Shown: one piece after another, positions 1 to 5,845 of the stretch
Layout: every line of letters begins with the position of its first letter
How positions within the stretch are numbered: the stretch's first letter is position 1
Assembly (NCBI GenBank): GCA_024641465.1
Contig: JAHEDB010000163.1
Coordinates: 1 to 5,845 of the forward strand
DNA length: 5,845 nt
Reading direction: 5' to 3'
From: Chromatiales bacterium
Lineage (GTDB): Bacteria > Pseudomonadota > Gammaproteobacteria > UBA6429 > Thiohalophilaceae
Position numbers and translations under genes: made by a program
Notes under the pieces: model-generated
Seen by the model: the letters and a program-made list of their open reading frames with translations, nothing else
Databases searched by the model: none
What the model was told of the DNA's origin: nothing

Positions 1-1090
1 CGAGGTCTATCGCGAGAGCAAGATCAGCGACGGCAGTTCGTCACCGATGTTGTTTCGCAGCCTGGTGGGTAATAGCCGGGCCATCCTCCATGTGCGGAAA
101 CTGATTGAACAGGTCGCCGACACCGAGGCCAATGTGCTGATCCTGGGTGAATCGGGCACGGGTAAGGAAGTGGTGGCCCGCAATCTGCACTACTATTCCT
201 CGCGCTGTGATAAACCCTTTGTGCCGGTCAATTGTGGCGCCATCCCCGCCGAGTTGCTCGAGAGCGAGTTATTCGGCCATGAAAAGGGCGCCTTTACCGG
301 GGCGATCAGTTCCCGTCAGGGGCGTTTTGAACTGGCCGATGGTGGGACGCTGTTTCTTGATGAGATAGGCGACATGCCGCTGGCCATGCAGGTCAAGATA
401 CTGCGGGTGATTCAGGAGCGGGTGTTTGAGCGGGTCGGCAGTAACAAGAGCATCAAGGCCAATGTCAGGATCATCGCCGCGACCCATCGTGACCTGGAAG
501 AACATATCAAGGAAGGCCATTTCAGAGAGGATCTCTATTATCGATTAAATGTCTTCCCCATCGAAATGCCGCCACTCCAGCAACGCGTGGAAGACATCCC
601 ACTGTTGATCAATGAACTGATAACCCGTATGGAACACGAACAACGCGGTTCGGTACGCCTGACCCCGGCGGCGATCACCGCGCTTTGCCAGTATCCCTGG
701 CCGGGTAATGTGCGTGAGCTATCCAATCTGGTCGAGCGGCTGGTGATCATGTTCCCGTATGGTGTGGTCGACGTGCGGGATTTGCCGGAGAAATTTCGAG
801 GCCACTCCAGTATCGCTGATGATGATGAGCCGATCATCGATGTGGATCCGGGCGAATCGGCGCCACGCCTGATCCCCACCACCAGTCATGCCGAAGGCCT
901 GCCGTCTGACGGACTGGATTTGAAGGAGCATCTTACCAATCTCGAATACTCCCTGATCAAGCAGGCGCTGGATGAGGCCAATGGCATTGTCGCCCATGCC
1001 GCCAAGCGTTTGCACATGCGCCGTACCACGCTGGTGGAAAAAATGCGTAAATACGGTCTGCACCGTCAGGAACACGCGACAGGAATTTGA
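1..1090 (+). CDS. fleQ: FleQ/FlrA, sigma-54 flagellar master activator (5' partial)
   Basis: Transcriptional activator of the bacterial enhancer-binding family; it drives sigma-54 promoters of early flagellar genes and in Pseudomonas also responds to cyclic di-GMP. The frame is open from base 2, so the ATG at 47 is internal and the N-terminal receiver-like domain (about 125 residues) lies outside the window. Numbering from that Met, the AAA+ domain shows Walker A GESGTGKE (34-41), the sigma-54 contact loop GAFTGA (81-86), Walker B GGTLFLDE (99-106), arginine-finger region FREDLYYR (159-166) and WPGNVREL (218-225). A Fis-type helix-turn-helix closes the protein (about 310-337, ending RRTTLVEKMRKYG). 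LFRS (2-5), Arg45-Asn46, Glu190 and Arg194 match the reported cyclic di-GMP contacts of P. aeruginosa FleQ at the same spacing. The projected full length, about 487 residues, is close to the roughly 490 of P. aeruginosa FleQ. The stop is TGA at 1088-1090. The next genes are fleS and fleR, as expected for fleQ. Confidence 0.95.
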   Translation, partial: EVYRESKISDGSSSPMLFRSLVGNSRAILHVRKLIEQVADTEANVLILGESGTGKEVVARNLHYYSSRCDKPFVPVNCGAIPAELLESELFGHEKGAFTGAISSRQGRFELADGGTLFLDEIGDMPLAMQVKILRVIQERVFERVGSNKSIKANVRIIAATHRDLEEHIKEGHFREDLYYRLNVFPIEMPPLQQRVEDIPLLINELITRMEHEQRGSVRLTPAAITALCQYPWPGNVRELSNLVERLVIMFPYGVVDVRDLPEKFRGHSSIADDDEPIIDVDPGESAPRLIPTTSHAEGLPSDGLDLKEHLTNLEYSLIKQALDEANGIVAHAAKRLHMRRTTLVEKMRKYGLHRQEHATGI

Positions 1091-1118
1091 CTTACTCGCC
1101 CATCGGCATCGCTAAGCT

Positions 1119-1132
1119 GTTGATAAATCAAT
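1119..1132. promoter_or_regulatory. Candidate FleQ-binding palindrome upstream of fleS
   Basis: The bases GTTGATAAATCAAT contain a perfect inverted repeat, TTGAT-AA-ATCAA (1120-1131). Compared with the FleQ consensus as I recall it (GTCAATAAATTGAC), 10 of 14 positions agree, including the whole central ATAAAT, and the differences are all transitions. Its centre lies about 45 bases upstream of the predicted fleS transcription start, between fleQ and the sigma-54 promoter. That FleQ binds here is inference; AT-rich palindromes of this size also arise by chance. Confidence 0.4.
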
Positions 1133-1143
1133 AAGCCTGCAAC

Positions 1144-1159
1144 AGGCACACTTCTTGCT
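1144..1159 (+). promoter_or_regulatory. Sigma-54 (-24/-12) promoter of fleSR
   Basis: The sequence AGGCACACTTCTTGCT matches the sigma-54 consensus TGGCAC-N5-TTGC except for A in place of the first T. The invariant GG (1145-1146) and GC (1157-1158) are separated by exactly 10 bases, the required spacing. The predicted transcription start is near 1170, leaving a leader of about 42 bases before the fleS ATG at 1212. fleSR is a known FleQ and sigma-54 target in Pseudomonas and Vibrio, so both position and context support the call. Confidence 0.82.
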
Positions 1160-1201
1160 CTAGAGATACTCGGAATACCATCACGCGAGTTCTCTGTCTG
1201 C

Positions 1202-1209
1202 AAGAGGTG
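1202..1209 (+). promoter_or_regulatory. Ribosome binding site of fleS
   Basis: AAGAGGTG lies just before the ATG at 1212. The AGAGG core ends four bases before the start codon, slightly closer than ideal but strong enough to fix this start. No other start codon with a comparable site is seen nearby. Confidence 0.65.
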
Positions 1210-1211
1210 TT

Positions 1212-2423
1212 ATGAGTCAACAATCTGTCAATTATCCACAAGCCCTTGAGGAAGCCTTTCATACCTTTAACCGGCTGTCCGGTCAATTGGCGGATTCCTA
1301 TCATGCCCTCGAAAGCCGCGTCGCCAGTCTGAATGAAGAACTGGCCCACGCCCATGATCAGCGTTTCAAGGAATTAACCGAAAAAGAGCGCCTCGCCAAT
1401 CGCCTCGGCGCCTTATTGACTGCCTTGCCCGGTGGTATCGTGGTGCTCGACCAACAGGGGCGGGTACAGGAATACAATCCGGTGGCGGCGGACCTGCTCG
1501 ATGAGCCCTTGCAGGGCATTCCCTGGCAGGTGGTGATCGACCGTGCCTTTGCCCCACGCAGTGATGACGGACATGATGTTTCATTGATCGATGGCCGACG
1601 GGTCAACATATCGACCTGTCCGCTGGGGACCGAGCCGGGTCAGATATTATTGATTACCGATGTCACCGAGGTGCGTAAGTTACAGGATCGGCTCAGTCAG
1701 AATCAGCGCCTGGCGGCGATGGGTGAAATGGCCGCCTCGCTTGCCCACCAGATCAGAACACCGCTTTCCTCCGCCATTCTCTACAGTTCCAATCTCAAGC
1801 GTCAGCAATTATCCGAACAGGAACGTCAGACCAATGGTGAAAAGATCATTGCCCGTCTGCGTCACCTTGAACACGTGGTGAATGATATGTTGCTCTACGC
1901 CAGCGGTGTCAGTTCCGGCGGCGATGAATTCAGCGTCAGTGATCTACTCAAGGATCTGCTGCTGTCATTGGAGATGCAACTGGTTAACACCGCCGTTCGT
2001 CTGGATGTGCAGGACGAAACCGGCTCGGCCGGGCTGACGGGGAATCGTCAGATGCTGCTCAGCGCCCTGACCAATCTGGTGGTGAATGCCATGCAGGCCA
2101 TGCAGGGCGAGGGCTGTATTACCGTTACGGCCAGTTGTGTCGCGGACGATACCTTACAGCTTGTGGTCAGGGACAATGGCTGCGGTTTTTCACAAGACGC
2201 CCGATTGCATGCCTTTGATCCGTTTTTTACCACCCGCAAGGAAGGCACCGGCCTTGGACTGGCGGTCGTCGCCGCCATCGTCAGTGCCCATCACGGCGAT
2301 ATCAATCTGGACTCGGAACCCGGTAAGGGTAGTGTGTTTACATTGCTGTTACCGATCATTGATCGAGCGATCAATTATGCAAGCAGACAGGAAGTGAAGA
2401 TACGTTCCGGCGCTACCGCCTGA
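1212..2423 (+). CDS. fleS: FleS/FlrB, flagellar sensor histidine kinase
   Basis: Histidine kinase that phosphorylates the response regulator FleR to switch on later flagellar genes. The 403 residues contain no membrane segment, so it is cytoplasmic like known FleS/FlrB. An N-terminal helical, coiled-coil-like stretch (about 10-65) leads to a PAS domain (about 66-155, with LPGGIVVLDQQGRVQEYNP at 72-90). The dimerisation and phosphotransfer domain carries LAHQIRTPL (177-185), with His179 as the likely phosphorylation site. The ATPase domain shows the N-box (NLVVNAMQAM, 288-297), G1 (DNGCGF, 321-326), F-box (FDPFFTTRK, 335-343) and G2 (EGTGLGL, 344-350). The kinase core ends near residue 381; the last 20 or so residues are a variable tail. 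Gln180 follows the His where most kinases have Glu. A sigma-54 promoter lies upstream, and fleR starts 33 bases downstream, so the two genes are probably co-transcribed. Confidence 0.94.
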   Translation: MSQQSVNYPQALEEAFHTFNRLSGQLADSYHALESRVASLNEELAHAHDQRFKELTEKERLANRLGALLTALPGGIVVLDQQGRVQEYNPVAADLLDEPLQGIPWQVVIDRAFAPRSDDGHDVSLIDGRRVNISTCPLGTEPGQILLITDVTEVRKLQDRLSQNQRLAAMGEMAASLAHQIRTPLSSAILYSSNLKRQQLSEQERQTNGEKIIARLRHLEHVVNDMLLYASGVSSGGDEFSVSDLLKDLLLSLEMQLVNTAVRLDVQDETGSAGLTGNRQMLLSALTNLVVNAMQAMQGEGCITVTASCVADDTLQLVVRDNGCGFSQDARLHAFDPFFTTRKEGTGLGLAVVAAIVSAHHGDINLDSEPGKGSVFTLLLPIIDRAINYASRQEVKIRSGATA

Positions 2424-2445
2424 GAGAAATAACCAACCATTGAGT

Positions 2446-2454
2446 TTGAGGTAA
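2446..2454 (+). promoter_or_regulatory. Ribosome binding site of fleR
   Basis: TTGAGGTAA contains the GAGG core (2448-2451), five bases before the fleR ATG at 2457. It is a good match at normal spacing and supports that start. The 33-base fleS-fleR gap holds no terminator-like hairpin. Confidence 0.7.
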
Positions 2455-2456
2455 TT

Positions 2457-3827
2457 ATGGATACTGCAACAATTCTTATTGTCGAAGATGACCAGGAACT
2501 GCTGGATGCACTGGCCGATACCCTGAAACTGGCCGGTTACAATATCAGGATCGCCGTTAACGGTGAACAGGCCCTGTCGGTACTGGAGCAGTATGAAGTT
2601 AATCTGGTAGTGAGCGATATGCAGATGCCGGTGATGGATGGCCATCGCCTGCTGAAGGCCATGCGCAGCGATTATCACGATACGCCGATCATGTTGATGA
2701 CCGCCTATGGCACCATACAACAGGCGGTTGATGCGATGCGTGATGGCGCGGTCGATTATCTGGTCAAACCGTTTGAGGCCGAAGTGCTGGTCAATATGGT
2801 CAGTCGTTATATCGGTCAGCCCGAGGAGTTCTCGGAAGAATTGATTGCCGTGGATGAAAAATCCATGGAACTGGTCAGGCTGGCCAAACGGGTGGCGGAG
2901 AGCGATGCGACGGTGATGATTACCGGTGAGAGCGGCGTGGGCAAGGAGGTACTGGCCAAGTATATCCATCAGCAATCCAGTCGCGCCGGCAAACCCTTTG
3001 TGGCGATCAACTGCGCGGCGATACCGGAGAACATGCTCGAGGCCACCCTGTTTGGTTATGAAAAGGGCGCCTATACCGGCGCCTACAAGGCCTCACCCGG
3101 AAAATTTGAACTGGCCAATGGCGGCACCATCCTGCTCGATGAAATTTCTGAAATGGATCTGGGACTACAGGCCAAGCTGCTGCGGGTATTGCAGGAGAAG
3201 GAGGTCGAACGCCTGGGTGGCAATCGATTGATCGAACTGGATGTACGCATTCTGGCAACATCGAATCGCGATATGCGCCAGGCGGTGAGCAACAATGATT
3301 TTCGCGAAGACCTGTTTTATCGACTCAATGTCTTTCCCCTGCACGTCTCGCCCCTGCGCGAGCGACAGGACGACATCGTACCGATCGCGCAACGCCTGCT
3401 GGAACGTTATGCCATCAAGGCAGGACGCAGTATTCCAGACTTGACCACACAGGCGAAGGGTAAACTGCGCAGCAACACCTGGCCGGGTAACGTTCGCGAA
3501 CTGGATAACGTCATTCAACGCAGCATGATATTCCAGTCCGGTGATTGTGTGGACAGTGATGACATTCAATTTGAGGTGACAGCGGCGAACCTGGTTGCGG
3601 ACGATAAGCGCATGATTGAAGTCAAGGATAAAAGCGACACCCTGAATGGCGATCTCAAACAACGTGAATGGGACCTGATCCTGAATGCGATCAAGGATGC
3701 CAGGGGCAGCCGCAAGGTGACCGCGCAACGGCTCGGCATCAGTCAGCGGACCCTGCGTTACAAACTGGCGCGAATGCGCGATGCCGGGATAGCCGTGCCG
3801 GGTTCGAGCGATATCGAAACCGTATAG
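2457..3827 (+). CDS. fleR: FleR/FlrC, NtrC-type flagellar response regulator
   Basis: Sigma-54-dependent response regulator paired with FleS; in Pseudomonas and Vibrio it activates hook, late basal-body and some flagellin genes. The 456 residues hold three domains. The receiver (about 4-118) has the acidic pocket Glu10-Asp11-Asp12, phospho-acceptor Asp54 in VVSDMQMPVMDG, Thr82 and Lys104 in KPF, so it looks fully phosphorylatable. The AAA+ domain (about 135-365) has Walker A GESGVGKE (157-164), the sigma-54 loop GAYTGA (204-209), Walker B GGTILLDE (222-229), FREDLFYR with arginine fingers (282-289) and WPGNVREL (342-349). A Fis-type helix-turn-helix lies near the end (about 412-442, VTAQRLGISQRTLRYKL). 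GAYTGA replaces the commoner GAFTGA and keeps an aromatic residue. The start is set by a good ribosome site, and the receiver begins at once after it. fliE starts 36 bases after the TAG stop. Confidence 0.95.
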   Translation: MDTATILIVEDDQELLDALADTLKLAGYNIRIAVNGEQALSVLEQYEVNLVVSDMQMPVMDGHRLLKAMRSDYHDTPIMLMTAYGTIQQAVDAMRDGAVDYLVKPFEAEVLVNMVSRYIGQPEEFSEELIAVDEKSMELVRLAKRVAESDATVMITGESGVGKEVLAKYIHQQSSRAGKPFVAINCAAIPENMLEATLFGYEKGAYTGAYKASPGKFELANGGTILLDEISEMDLGLQAKLLRVLQEKEVERLGGNRLIELDVRILATSNRDMRQAVSNNDFREDLFYRLNVFPLHVSPLRERQDDIVPIAQRLLERYAIKAGRSIPDLTTQAKGKLRSNTWPGNVRELDNVIQRSMIFQSGDCVDSDDIQFEVTAANLVADDKRMIEVKDKSDTLNGDLKQREWDLILNAIKDARGSRKVTAQRLGISQRTLRYKLARMRDAGIAVPGSSDIETV

Positions 3828-3863
3828 TGTTTATGTTCGACAATACCTTCAGGGGTCAGGAAT

Positions 3864-4190
3864 ATGGCAAATAATACGATCAATCCCGAAACGCTGCTGG
3901 TACAGATGCGCGCCATGTCGGCGCAGATCCAGGGTAAGGCAGTCGAGGTGCCGACGGCCGAGCAATCGGCAAATTTTGCCGACCTGTTACGCCAGTCGAT
4001 AGACAAGGTGAATAACCTGCAACAAACCAGCGACACCCTGTCGCAATCGTTCCAGAAGGGTGACCCCAATGTACAGATGTCCGAGGTCATGGTGTCACTG
4101 CAAAAGGCCAATGTCTCGTTTCAGGCCATGGTAGAGGTGCGTAACAAACTGGTATCCGCCTACCAGGAAATAATGAATATGCAGGTTTGA
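3864..4190 (+). CDS. fliE: FliE, flagellar MS ring-rod junction protein
   Basis: FliE is a small export substrate that joins the MS ring (FliF) to the proximal rod in the periplasm and is needed early for flagellar secretion. At 108 residues it has the usual family length. It is helical and rich in Gln, Ser and Asn, with no cleavable signal, as expected for a type III export substrate. The conserved C-terminal half is clear: a GDPNVQMSEVMVSLQKANVS stretch (66-85), then EVRNKLVSAYQEIMNMQV to the end (91-108). AGGGG at 3851-3855, eight bases before the ATG, is a plausible ribosome site; CAGGA (3857-3861) is too close. It sits between fleR and fliF, its usual place in polar-flagellum clusters. 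I found no sigma-54 promoter just upstream, so it may be read through from fleSR or use a promoter I cannot recognise. Confidence 0.94.
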   Translation: MANNTINPETLLVQMRAMSAQIQGKAVEVPTAEQSANFADLLRQSIDKVNNLQQTSDTLSQSFQKGDPNVQMSEVMVSLQKANVSFQAMVEVRNKLVSAYQEIMNMQV

Positions 4191-4232
4191 TGCAGATAAT
4201 TAAATCACCAACCAACACAGCTGATTGAGTAT

Positions 4233-5828
4233 ATGGAACTGGTTAAAGCCGAACAAATAGCAGAGTCACTCAAGGGTATGGCCGCCATGCCGTATGCGCG
4301 CCAGATGGGCCTGATATTTGGGCTGGCCCTGAGTATCGGTATTGCCACGGCGATCGTCCTCTGGTCACAAACACCGAATTACAGCGTGCTGTATACCAAT
4401 CTGTCGCCCAAGGACACCGCCGCGATCATCGGTGTATTTGATGCGGCCAAGGTGAAATACAAGGTCGAGCACGACTCAGGTATGTTGCTGGTTCTGTCAG
4501 ATCGCCTGCATGATGCGCGCATGATGCTGGCGCAGAGTAATCTGCCACAGGACACCAGTGTTGGTTTCGAGCTGATCGAGAAAGAGCAGGGTTTTGGCAC
4601 CAGTAACTTTATCCAGAATGCGCGTTATCAGCGCGCCATTGAGGGTGAGTTGGCCAAGACCATTAAATCGATGGCGGCGGTGGATGCCGCCCGTGTCCAT
4701 CTGGCCCTGCCCAAGGAATCGGCCTTCATTCGCGATCAACGCCAGCCCAGCGCCTCGGTGATGTTGACCCTGGCGCAGGGCTGGCGTCTGGAGGATGAAC
4801 AGATCCAGGCGATCCGCCATCTGGTGGCATCGAGTATTCCCAAGATGGAACCAAAGTATGTCACCGTGGTGGACGCCAAGGGACGCCTGCTGTCCGATGA
4901 GGGCAAGGCCAATGGCATGAAACTGAGCGCCCAGCAGTTTGAATATACCCGCCGTATCGAGACACTGTATACCAATCGCATCGAACAACTACTGGCGCCG
5001 ATCGTCGGTAAAGACAAGATCAACGCCCAGGTCTCGACCGAGATGGATTTTACCGTCACCGAGCTGACCCAGGAACGGTTTAACCCTGATCTGCCGGCGG
5101 TGCGCAGCGAACAGAATGTTGAAGAGAAAAGTACCGGTGCCGTCGATGCGGGGATTCCGGGCGCCCTGACCAATCAACCGCCGGGCGTGGCGGAGGCGCC
5201 ACAGAAGGCCAAAGAGGCCGCTGACAAACAGCAGGGGCCGAATAAATCTCGTCGCCAGTCGACACGTAATTTTGAACTGGACAAGACAATCAGCCATACC
5301 AAGGCCAACCCCGGGGTTATCAAACGTTTATCTATTGCCGTTATTGTCGATAATAAAGTCGGTAAAGATGCCGAAGAAAAGCCGATAAGCGTGCCTTACA
5401 CACCGGCCGAGATGGCGCGTTTCACTTCACTTATCAAAGAGGCCGTCGGCTTTAATGCCCTGCGTGGCGATACCGTCGATGTCAGCAATGTCGCGTTTAC
5501 CCCGCCGGTCATTGAGAAACCACCGGTCATCCCGTTCTGGGAAAAGCAGTGGGTATGGGTGGCATTCAAGCAGGTGATGGTTGTGTTGATACTGGTATTC
5601 CTGTTCTTTGGTCTGCTGCGCCCTCTGATGCGCAGCCTGATTGCCAAGTCAAAAGAAGTGGAAGAAGTGGAAGAAGTGGCCCCGGTTACGAACGAGCCGC
5701 CGAAACTGGATGCCCCCGCCTACGAGAGTAATCTGCAACTGGCCAAGGCGGTTGCGGCAGATGATCCGAAGATGGTCGCCCAGGTGGTGCGCAGCTGGAT
5801 CATGAATGACAAGAAGCGGGCGACTTAA
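4233..5828 (+). CDS. fliF: FliF, flagellar MS ring protein
   Basis: FliF forms the inner-membrane MS ring, the base on which rod, export gate and rotor assemble. The first membrane segment is at about 25-44 (MGLIFGLALSIGIATAIVLW). The periplasmic ring-building motifs follow: RBM1 (about 48-105, with YSVLYTNLSPKD), RBM2 (about 122-225, with GFGTSNFIQNARYQRAIEGE and VHLALPKESAF) and RBM3 (about 230-425). RBM3 is interrupted by a Pro, Gln and Lys-rich loop at about 290-345, the expected beta-collar region. The second membrane segment is at about 442-466. The cytoplasmic tail ends in LQLAKAVAADDPKMVAQVVRSWI (501-523), the FliG-binding segment. At 531 residues it is shorter than the 560-600 typical of the family, mostly through a short tail. 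The ribosome site is weak (GAG at 4227-4229, three bases from the ATG), so translation may depend partly on coupling to fliE, 42 bases upstream. Confidence 0.96.
   Translation: MELVKAEQIAESLKGMAAMPYARQMGLIFGLALSIGIATAIVLWSQTPNYSVLYTNLSPKDTAAIIGVFDAAKVKYKVEHDSGMLLVLSDRLHDARMMLAQSNLPQDTSVGFELIEKEQGFGTSNFIQNARYQRAIEGELAKTIKSMAAVDAARVHLALPKESAFIRDQRQPSASVMLTLAQGWRLEDEQIQAIRHLVASSIPKMEPKYVTVVDAKGRLLSDEGKANGMKLSAQQFEYTRRIETLYTNRIEQLLAPIVGKDKINAQVSTEMDFTVTELTQERFNPDLPAVRSEQNVEEKSTGAVDAGIPGALTNQPPGVAEAPQKAKEAADKQQGPNKSRRQSTRNFELDKTISHTKANPGVIKRLSIAVIVDNKVGKDAEEKPISVPYTPAEMARFTSLIKEAVGFNALRGDTVDVSNVAFTPPVIEKPPVIPFWEKQWVWVAFKQVMVVLILVFLFFGLLRPLMRSLIAKSKEVEEVEEVAPVTNEPPKLDAPAYESNLQLAKAVAADDPKMVAQVVRSWIMNDKKRAT
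5653..5679 (+). repeat. Three perfect 9-base tandem repeats inside fliF
   Basis: AAGAAGTGG occurs three times head to tail with no mismatch. The unit is a multiple of three and encodes KEVEEVEEV (FliF residues 474-482), in the acidic linker between the second membrane segment and the FliG-binding end. Gain or loss of a copy would keep the reading frame. Confidence 0.9.
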
Positions 5829-5845
5829 TGGCTAAAAAGGAAAAA
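5828..5845 (+). CDS. fliG: FliG, flagellar rotor (C-ring) protein, 3' partial
   Basis: Only the first six codons (MAKKEK) are in the window, so the identity rests on position: fliG follows fliF in nearly all flagellar clusters. The ATG shares its A with the last base of the fliF TAA stop (TAATG), an arrangement typical of translational coupling, which suits two proteins that bind each other at the MS ring-C ring interface. A weak ribosome-site-like AAGCGGG lies at 5814-5820. The short lysine-rich start resembles other FliG N-termini but is not diagnostic. Confidence 0.75.

Noticed and set aside
47..1090. The ATG at 47 as the true start of a 347-residue protein
   Set aside because: The frame is open to the window edge, there is no ribosome site before it, and it falls just before the LFRS motif that lies inside full-length FleQ.
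1091..1118. Rho-independent terminator after fleQ
   Set aside because: No stable stem followed by a T run is seen.
1158..1165. CTCTAGAG palindrome next to the -12 element
   Set aside because: It is eight bases, expected by chance, and overlaps the sigma-54 contact region, with no known regulator site like it.
1191..1207. Hairpin (CTCT with AGAG) that could hide the fleS ribosome site
   Set aside because: The stem is four pairs plus a possible wobble with a seven-base loop, too weak to claim regulation.
2349..2975. A 208-codon open frame on the minus strand
   Set aside because: It lies opposite fleS and fleR, has His- and Gln-rich composition typical of an antisense shadow, and shows no recognisable domain.
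3165..3728. A 187-codon open frame on the minus strand
   Set aside because: It is fully antisense to the conserved AAA+ and DNA-binding parts of fleR and resembles no family I know.
3767..3780. TGGCGCGAATGCGC-like sequence as a sigma-54 promoter for fliE
   Set aside because: GG and GC are nine bases apart instead of ten, and the TTGC element is missing.

Overview
The window is a stretch of a polar-flagellum gene cluster from a gammaproteobacterium. The gene order and protein sequences match the fleQ-fleS-fleR-fliE-fliF-fliG arrangement known from Pseudomonas (flrA-flrB-flrC in Vibrio). Every gene is on the + strand. Base composition is a little over half G+C by eye and looks even throughout, with no insertion sequence, tRNA, phage gene or other sign of recent transfer. 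I cannot name a species; the proteins are clearly FleQ-like but differ from the P. aeruginosa sequences I remember, so a related non-Pseudomonas lineage is plausible.

Layout. Bases 1-1090 hold the 3' three quarters of fleQ (5' end outside the window), the master sigma-54 activator of flagellar genes. A 121-base gap (1091-1211) follows. It contains a near-consensus sigma-54 -24/-12 promoter and, upstream of it, a short palindrome resembling a FleQ binding site. fleS (1212-2423, soluble PAS histidine kinase) and fleR (2457-3827, NtrC-type response regulator) form a two-gene unit behind that promoter. fliE (3864-4190, MS ring-rod junction protein) and fliF (4233-5828, MS ring protein) follow with short gaps, and fliG (C-ring rotor protein) starts at 5828, overlapping the fliF stop codon by one base; only its first six codons are present.

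How the parts work together. In the known hierarchy, FleQ with sigma-54 switches on fleSR and the early basal-body genes, and FleS phosphorylates FleR, which with sigma-54 activates later hook and basal-body genes. FliE, FliF and FliG are among the first structural parts assembled in the inner membrane. The residues reported to bind cyclic di-GMP in P. aeruginosa FleQ are all present here at the same spacing, so this FleQ probably also links flagellar expression to cyclic di-GMP.

I found no undescribed system. The points worth a second look are regulatory (the sigma-54 promoter, the candidate FleQ site, the lack of an obvious promoter before fliE) and small protein details (an in-frame 9-base triple repeat in fliF, a short fliF, GAYTGA in FleR, His-Gln in the FleS H-box).
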